33,797 nt of DNA from Desulfurellaceae bacterium (GTDB taxonomy: Bacteria > Campylobacterota_A > Desulfurellia > JAGGSF01). The notes beneath the pieces were generated by a model. The model ran no database searches and had not been told where the DNA came from. It saw nothing but the letters and a program-made list of their open reading frames with translations. The stretch spans positions 1 through 33,797 of the forward strand of contig JAGMDW010000043.1 of the NCBI GenBank assembly GCA_023128455.1, given 5' to 3'. Of the stretch, positions 30,821-33,797 are shown in pieces. Both the position numbers and the translations under genes were made by a program. Positions within the stretch are counted from its first letter, which is position 1. Each line of letters begins with the position of its first letter.

Positions 30821-32407
30821 TCAGATTTTTATCTGTTTGATATACAAAATCCCACTGATTTGAGAAAGTTTATCAACTACAGAAGGGGGTGCAGGTATAT
30901 CTATTTTGACTAAGGCCAATGCTTCTTTACCACCTCTTTTCCTGGCTAAACGGAAGTCAGCAATATTTATGTTGTTTTCGCCTAAAATTGTGCCTATTTG
31001 ACCAATTACACCAGGTTTATCATAATTTTTTATAACTATGATTATTCCTGACGGTTCAATTTCCATAGAAAAACCGTCTATAGTTACTATTCTTGCCCTG
31101 TTCTCTTCAAAAACCGTACCCCCTACGCTTAAATTTTCCTTATCGGTCCATACACTCAATTGCACGAAGTTCTTGAAGTAAAGAGGTTTTTTTTCTTTTT
31201 CCTTTTCCACGACAATACCTCTTTCTTTAGTCAAGTAGGGAGCATTTACATAGTTTACATCTTCACCTAAGACAGGCTTAAGCAAGCCGACCAGCGAGAA
31301 AACTCGTAGAGACTCTATAAACTCACTAATTTCCCCTCTTCCTTCTATTTGTACCCGTTGTATGGAACCATTTGCCACTTGCACTATAAAAGAACCTATC
31401 TGCTCCGCCAAACCGAAAAATGGTTGGAGATGGTCCGGTATTTCTCCTCTGACAAAAGGCAAATTTACGGCGTTTGCATAATCGCGTCCTTTTAATGCAT
31501 CCATAACCTGTTGTGCCACTTGCACTCCTACCCTTATCTGGGATTCACGAGTACTTCCGCCTATATGTGGAGTTACAAATACATTCTCCAACTCAAATAT
31601 TTTATGATTTTTGACGGGTTCATTATCAAAAACATCAATGCTTAGTGATTTTATTTTCCCGTTTTTCAGGGCATCATAGAGGTCGTTTTCGTTGTACAAC
31701 CCTCCTCTGGCACAATTTATAAGTATCACCCCATCTTTCATTTTTTCTATCTGTTTAGAGGTGATCATATTATATGTTTCTTCTGTTTTCGGTGTATGTA
31801 TAGTAATAATATCGGATATTGCCAAAAGCTCATCTAATGTATCTACTATCCTACAACCTAAACTTGTTGCCTTTTCCTTTTTGATATAAGGATCATAGGT
31901 TACAATTTTAGCACCAAAACTCATACATCTTGTAGCAACCCTTGAACCTATTCTTCCAAAGCCTATTATGCCTAATGTTTTTTCACTCAACTCCATTCCT
32001 ATCCATTTTTTTCTATTCCATATATGATTGTGCTTCAATTCACAACAGGCGTTAGGTAGAGACCTCAGGGCACATAAGATGTGAGTCATTGTCAACTCCA
32101 CTGCGGCTAAGGTATTACCGGCAGGGACATTCATTACAATAATGCCTCTGCGAGATGCTTCCTCTATATCTATATTATCTACTCCTACACCTGCACGACC
32201 AATAACTTTAAGCTTCTTTGCTTTACTTAAAAAATTTTTATCAATTGTTGTTGCACTACGTGTTATCATTGCATCTGCATCTTCAACAAAATTCAATAAA
32301 TCACTCTTAGATACAGTATCCATTATTTCTAATTTTATTTCTGGATTATCTTTTAGAAGTTCTATTCCTTCTTCTGCTACCCTATCGCATAAAATAACTT
32401 TAAACAA
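30821..32407 (-). CDS. serA: D-3-phosphoglycerate dehydrogenase SerA (long form)
   Basis: First step of serine synthesis: 3-phosphoglycerate to 3-phosphohydroxypyruvate with NAD. 528 residues. The substrate domain contains MITRSATTIDKNFL and VIGRAGVGVDNID; the NAD domain has TLGIIGFGRIGSRVA; catalytic Arg lies in NCARGGLYNENDLY, Glu in IDVFDNEP and His in TPHIGGSTRESQ. An ASB-type regulatory domain follows (about 320-450), then a C-terminal ACT domain (DKPGVIGQIGTILGENNINIADFRLAR), as in the long bacterial class that can bind serine. The start is TTG at 32407: AAGGAGA lies about 8 nt upstream and MFKVILCD is the usual N-terminus. Convergent with mlaD, separated by one base. Confidence 0.96.
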   Translation of the reverse strand: MFKVILCDRVAEEGIELLKDNPEIKLEIMDTVSKSDLLNFVEDADAMITRSATTIDKNFLSKAKKLKVIGRAGVGVDNIDIEEASRRGIIVMNVPAGNTLAAVELTMTHILCALRSLPNACCELKHNHIWNRKKWIGMELSEKTLGIIGFGRIGSRVATRCMSFGAKIVTYDPYIKKEKATSLGCRIVDTLDELLAISDIITIHTPKTEETYNMITSKQIEKMKDGVILINCARGGLYNENDLYDALKNGKIKSLSIDVFDNEPVKNHKIFELENVFVTPHIGGSTRESQIRVGVQVAQQVMDALKGRDYANAVNLPFVRGEIPDHLQPFFGLAEQIGSFIVQVANGSIQRVQIEGRGEISEFIESLRVFSLVGLLKPVLGEDVNYVNAPYLTKERGIVVEKEKEKKPLYFKNFVQLSVWTDKENLSVGGTVFEENRARIVTIDGFSMEIEPSGIIIVIKNYDKPGVIGQIGTILGENNINIADFRLARKRGGKEALALVKIDIPAPPSVVDKLSQISGILYIKQIKI

Positions 32408-32459
32408 TTTACAATCTCCTTCTCTCTCAAATTGAAAGATAATTTACTCTTTTAAAAGT

Positions 32460-32618
32460 TTATTTACTTAATTCATTCGCCGCAATAACCCTTACCGTTA
32501 CTGTCTTGAATGCAGCGCCTGGTCGGGGGGATTCAAACATCCATCCCTCAAGGTTTCGTAAGAATGTTTTTCTCTTTATACCATCCTTTTTCTCCTTAAA
32601 ATACTTTGGATATAGCAT
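32460..32618 (-). CDS. Small ORF (52 aa), possibly the frameshifted end of the preceding ORF
   Basis: A 52-codon ORF starts ATG at 32618 and reads MLYPKYFKEKKDGIKRKTF, then an aromatic/proline segment (GWMFESPRP), then TVTVRVIAANELSK. It is basic at the start and has no membrane helix. I do not recognise it. It begins inside the end of the open frame at 32596-32805 but in the +1 frame. Together they may be one gene broken by a single-base indel. AGAAGG lies 11 nt upstream of the ATG, a loose ribosome site. It lies between traT and serA, all on one strand. Confidence 0.35.
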   Translation of the reverse strand: MLYPKYFKEKKDGIKRKTFLRNLEGWMFESPRPGAAFKTVTVRVIAANELSK

Positions 32619-32805
32619 CCCAGTCAAAACCTTCTGCTAAATTCAAAGTTTCCTCATAGTGTACATTAGAAAAAGATAGGGCAAATACAACTGCAACCTC
32701 ATTTGTTTCTCTTTTTAATGCAACAACAACGACACCATTATCCTGCCCCGTCTTGTCGTAAGAGATACCTGCCGCATAACCGCGAATTTTGGCTATCCTT
32801 AAAAT
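32596..32805 (-). pseudogene. Open frame without a standard start, probable decayed gene
   Basis: On the minus strand just after the traT stop, about 70 codons stay open and read like real protein: IRGYAAGISYDKTGQDNGVV followed by alternating hydrophobic beta-type sequence (VVALKRETNEVAVVFALSF) and HYEETLNLAEGFDW. There is no ATG, GTG or usable TTG at the front; only ATT (32805) or ATA codons near the traT stop could start it. It ends at 32596, inside the next ORF. The likeliest reading is a gene that has lost its start and suffered a frameshift. The family is unknown. It fills most of the 391-nt gap between serA and traT. Confidence 0.4.
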
Positions 32806-33551
32806 ATCCCCGCTATTTCACCTGATAGTTTATTTTCTATAACAGGAACAGCCTCTTGCATGTTTATGTTCGTTCTTGTTGCCTCAACCACGATACGGGT
32901 GCGGTAAGCTTGATAATTAGAAACGGCACGATGAGATGATTTTACAGTCGTTCCTATGCCCTGCTTTAAATTAGATTGAGTGCTTGTTGCCACCGTTCCC
33001 TGTAATATTTTTTCTTTTACCTGAATATCCACTACACCCATATAAGTATCCACATGAATAGCCGAACCAATGAGCATACCAGCAGCAGAACCGATTAAAG
33101 CACCAGCTGCAGCACCAGTATATCTTCCTGTTCCTCTACCTGTTGCTGCACCAATCAAGGCACCTCCATATCCTCCTGTTAAAGCCGCATCTGAAGTGAG
33201 ATGCTTTTTCTCCTTGCCCATGTAAAGGACATTTGCTTGCAACCAATAGTGTGCCCTATATGGATCATCTGTTATAATCCTATATCCTTTGCATGCAAGT
33301 TTCTGGATTACTAATTCCTGCAGATGGATAGGCACATCACTTGTGTTTTTGACTTGAACAAACACCGTTTTTTCTGCTTGTGGTGTGGGAGTAAGAAAGA
33401 TAGTGTCACTCATCTTTGCAGATGTTTCTAATTTTGCATGCTCCACAGCAGACATTGTTGTAGCACATGAAGCAAGTGAAATTATTAAAAATAACCCAAC
33501 CATAGTAAAAGTAAGTTTTTTAAAGTATAAAAACCACGAAAACCTACACAT
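32799..33551 (-). CDS. TraT-like outer-membrane lipoprotein
   Basis: 250 residues. A lipoprotein signal peptide (hydrophobic FTMVGLFLIISLASC, with the lipobox Cys about residue 29) is followed by the TraT core: VFVQVKNTSDVPIHLQE, LACKGYRIITDDPYRAHYWLQANVLYMGK, then a glycine-zipper region (GGYGGALIGAATGRGTG, GAAAGALIGSAAGMLIGSAI) that typically packs helices in membranes, and YQAYRTRIVVEATRTNINM near the end. In plasmids TraT gives serum resistance and surface exclusion; chromosomal homologues have no settled role. AAAGGAGGT 6 nt before the ATG at 33551 fixes the start. Confidence 0.88.
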   Translation of the reverse strand: MCRFSWFLYFKKLTFTMVGLFLIISLASCATTMSAVEHAKLETSAKMSDTIFLTPTPQAEKTVFVQVKNTSDVPIHLQELVIQKLACKGYRIITDDPYRAHYWLQANVLYMGKEKKHLTSDAALTGGYGGALIGAATGRGTGRYTGAAAGALIGSAAGMLIGSAIHVDTYMGVVDIQVKEKILQGTVATSTQSNLKQGIGTTVKSSHRAVSNYQAYRTRIVVEATRTNINMQEAVPVIENKLSGEIAGIF

Positions 33552-33615
33552 TTAAGCACCTCCTTTAATATAATTTTTTCCATGTCCAATTCTGTAATGT
33601 ATAGTTTTATTATAA

Positions 33616-33643
33616 TTATTATCTTTCGTCAAGTTTATGTCAA
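33616..33643 (-). promoter_or_regulatory. Promoter of the traT-like gene
   Basis: On the minus strand TTGACA (33638-33643), 16 nt, TAATAA (33616-33621). A second overlapping TTGACG -35 also exists nearby. A leader of about 55 nt with a strong Shine-Dalgarno site follows. Confidence 0.5.
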
Positions 33644-33687
33644 ACCATGTGGTTGCTATATTAAAGTCAAGCACAGTTTACACATTT

Positions 33688-33797
33688 TTGTTCCCTATTA
33701 CAGATAAATATTTTTGCTCGTCAAAATCGGAATGTATTGGCAAAACTACCAAACAGATAGAAAAAGAATTTAAGCCTCTGGATTACCTCAGATACTG
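33688..33797 (+). other. Open frame running off the right edge, unassigned
   Basis: A frame with a possible TTG start at 33688 stays open to the window end and contains YFCSSKSECIGKTTKQIEKE. The two Cys and basic residues could suit a small DNA-binding or transposase N-terminus, but the length (36 codons) is too short to judge and there is no ribosome site. The frame may be chance. Confidence 0.15.

Noticed and set aside
30828..30850. Terminator between mlaD and serA
   Set aside because: Only a 5-bp CAGAT/ATCTG stem within the serA coding end; too weak to call.

Overview
The window is AT-rich and densely packed. It looks like part of the chromosome of a Gram-negative, two-membrane bacterium. 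The evidence for an outer membrane is an LptF/LptG-type lipopolysaccharide exporter subunit, an MlaE-MlaF-MlaD lipid transporter, a TraT-like lipoprotein and a prepilin peptidase. HrcA/CIRCE control of groESL, a short MetF, GH65 sugar phosphorolysis and overlapping biosynthetic genes would suit a small-genome, possibly anaerobic organism. I cannot name the species or phylum from the sequence.

Layout. 1-1962: the tail of a probable AMP-forming ligase, a GT2 glycosyltransferase, a TetR regulator with its own operator, and a 57-residue membrane protein. 1963-4395: thiM-thiE (thiazole salvage and thiamine phosphate synthesis), overlapping at the 3' end with a membrane histidine kinase. 4512-8756: beta-phosphoglucomutase, a GH65 disaccharide phosphorylase and a GT4 glycosyltransferase. 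8940-12240: a gadC-gadB acid-resistance pair, richer in GC than its neighbours, flanked by an IS3-type transposase remnant and REP-like palindromes. 12266-18167: a complete trp regulatory unit and operon (promoter, leader peptide with three Trp codons, attenuator, trpE-G-D-F-B-A, strong terminator); trpC is missing. 18166-21960: groES-groEL with a perfect CIRCE element, a DUF72 protein and an anchored protein of unknown function. 22025-26782: a degenerate YchF-like GTPase, then tatA-tatC-pilD-lptF-metF. 26849-30819: alr-mlaE-mlaF-mlaD, with MlaD carrying an unusual barrel-like C-terminal domain. 30821-33551: serA, decayed or very small ORFs, and traT, all on the minus strand.

The clearest regulatory system is classical ribosome-mediated attenuation of the trp operon. 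The second window-wide pattern is that five transcription units (thiM, the phosphoglucomutase, trpL, alr and the anchored protein at 21924) have a sigma70-like -10 box ending only 6-8 nt before the start codon and no usable Shine-Dalgarno site. This predicts leaderless mRNAs. Other first genes (groES, gadC, tatA, traT) have strong Shine-Dalgarno sites, so both modes would coexist.

No tRNA, rRNA or CRISPR array was seen. I did not find a wholly new multi-gene system. The least explained parts are the covarying hairpin cluster upstream of trpL, the MCE-barrel fusion, the YchF-like protein with a broken P-loop, and the small ORFs around 32.5 kb and 1.7 kb.
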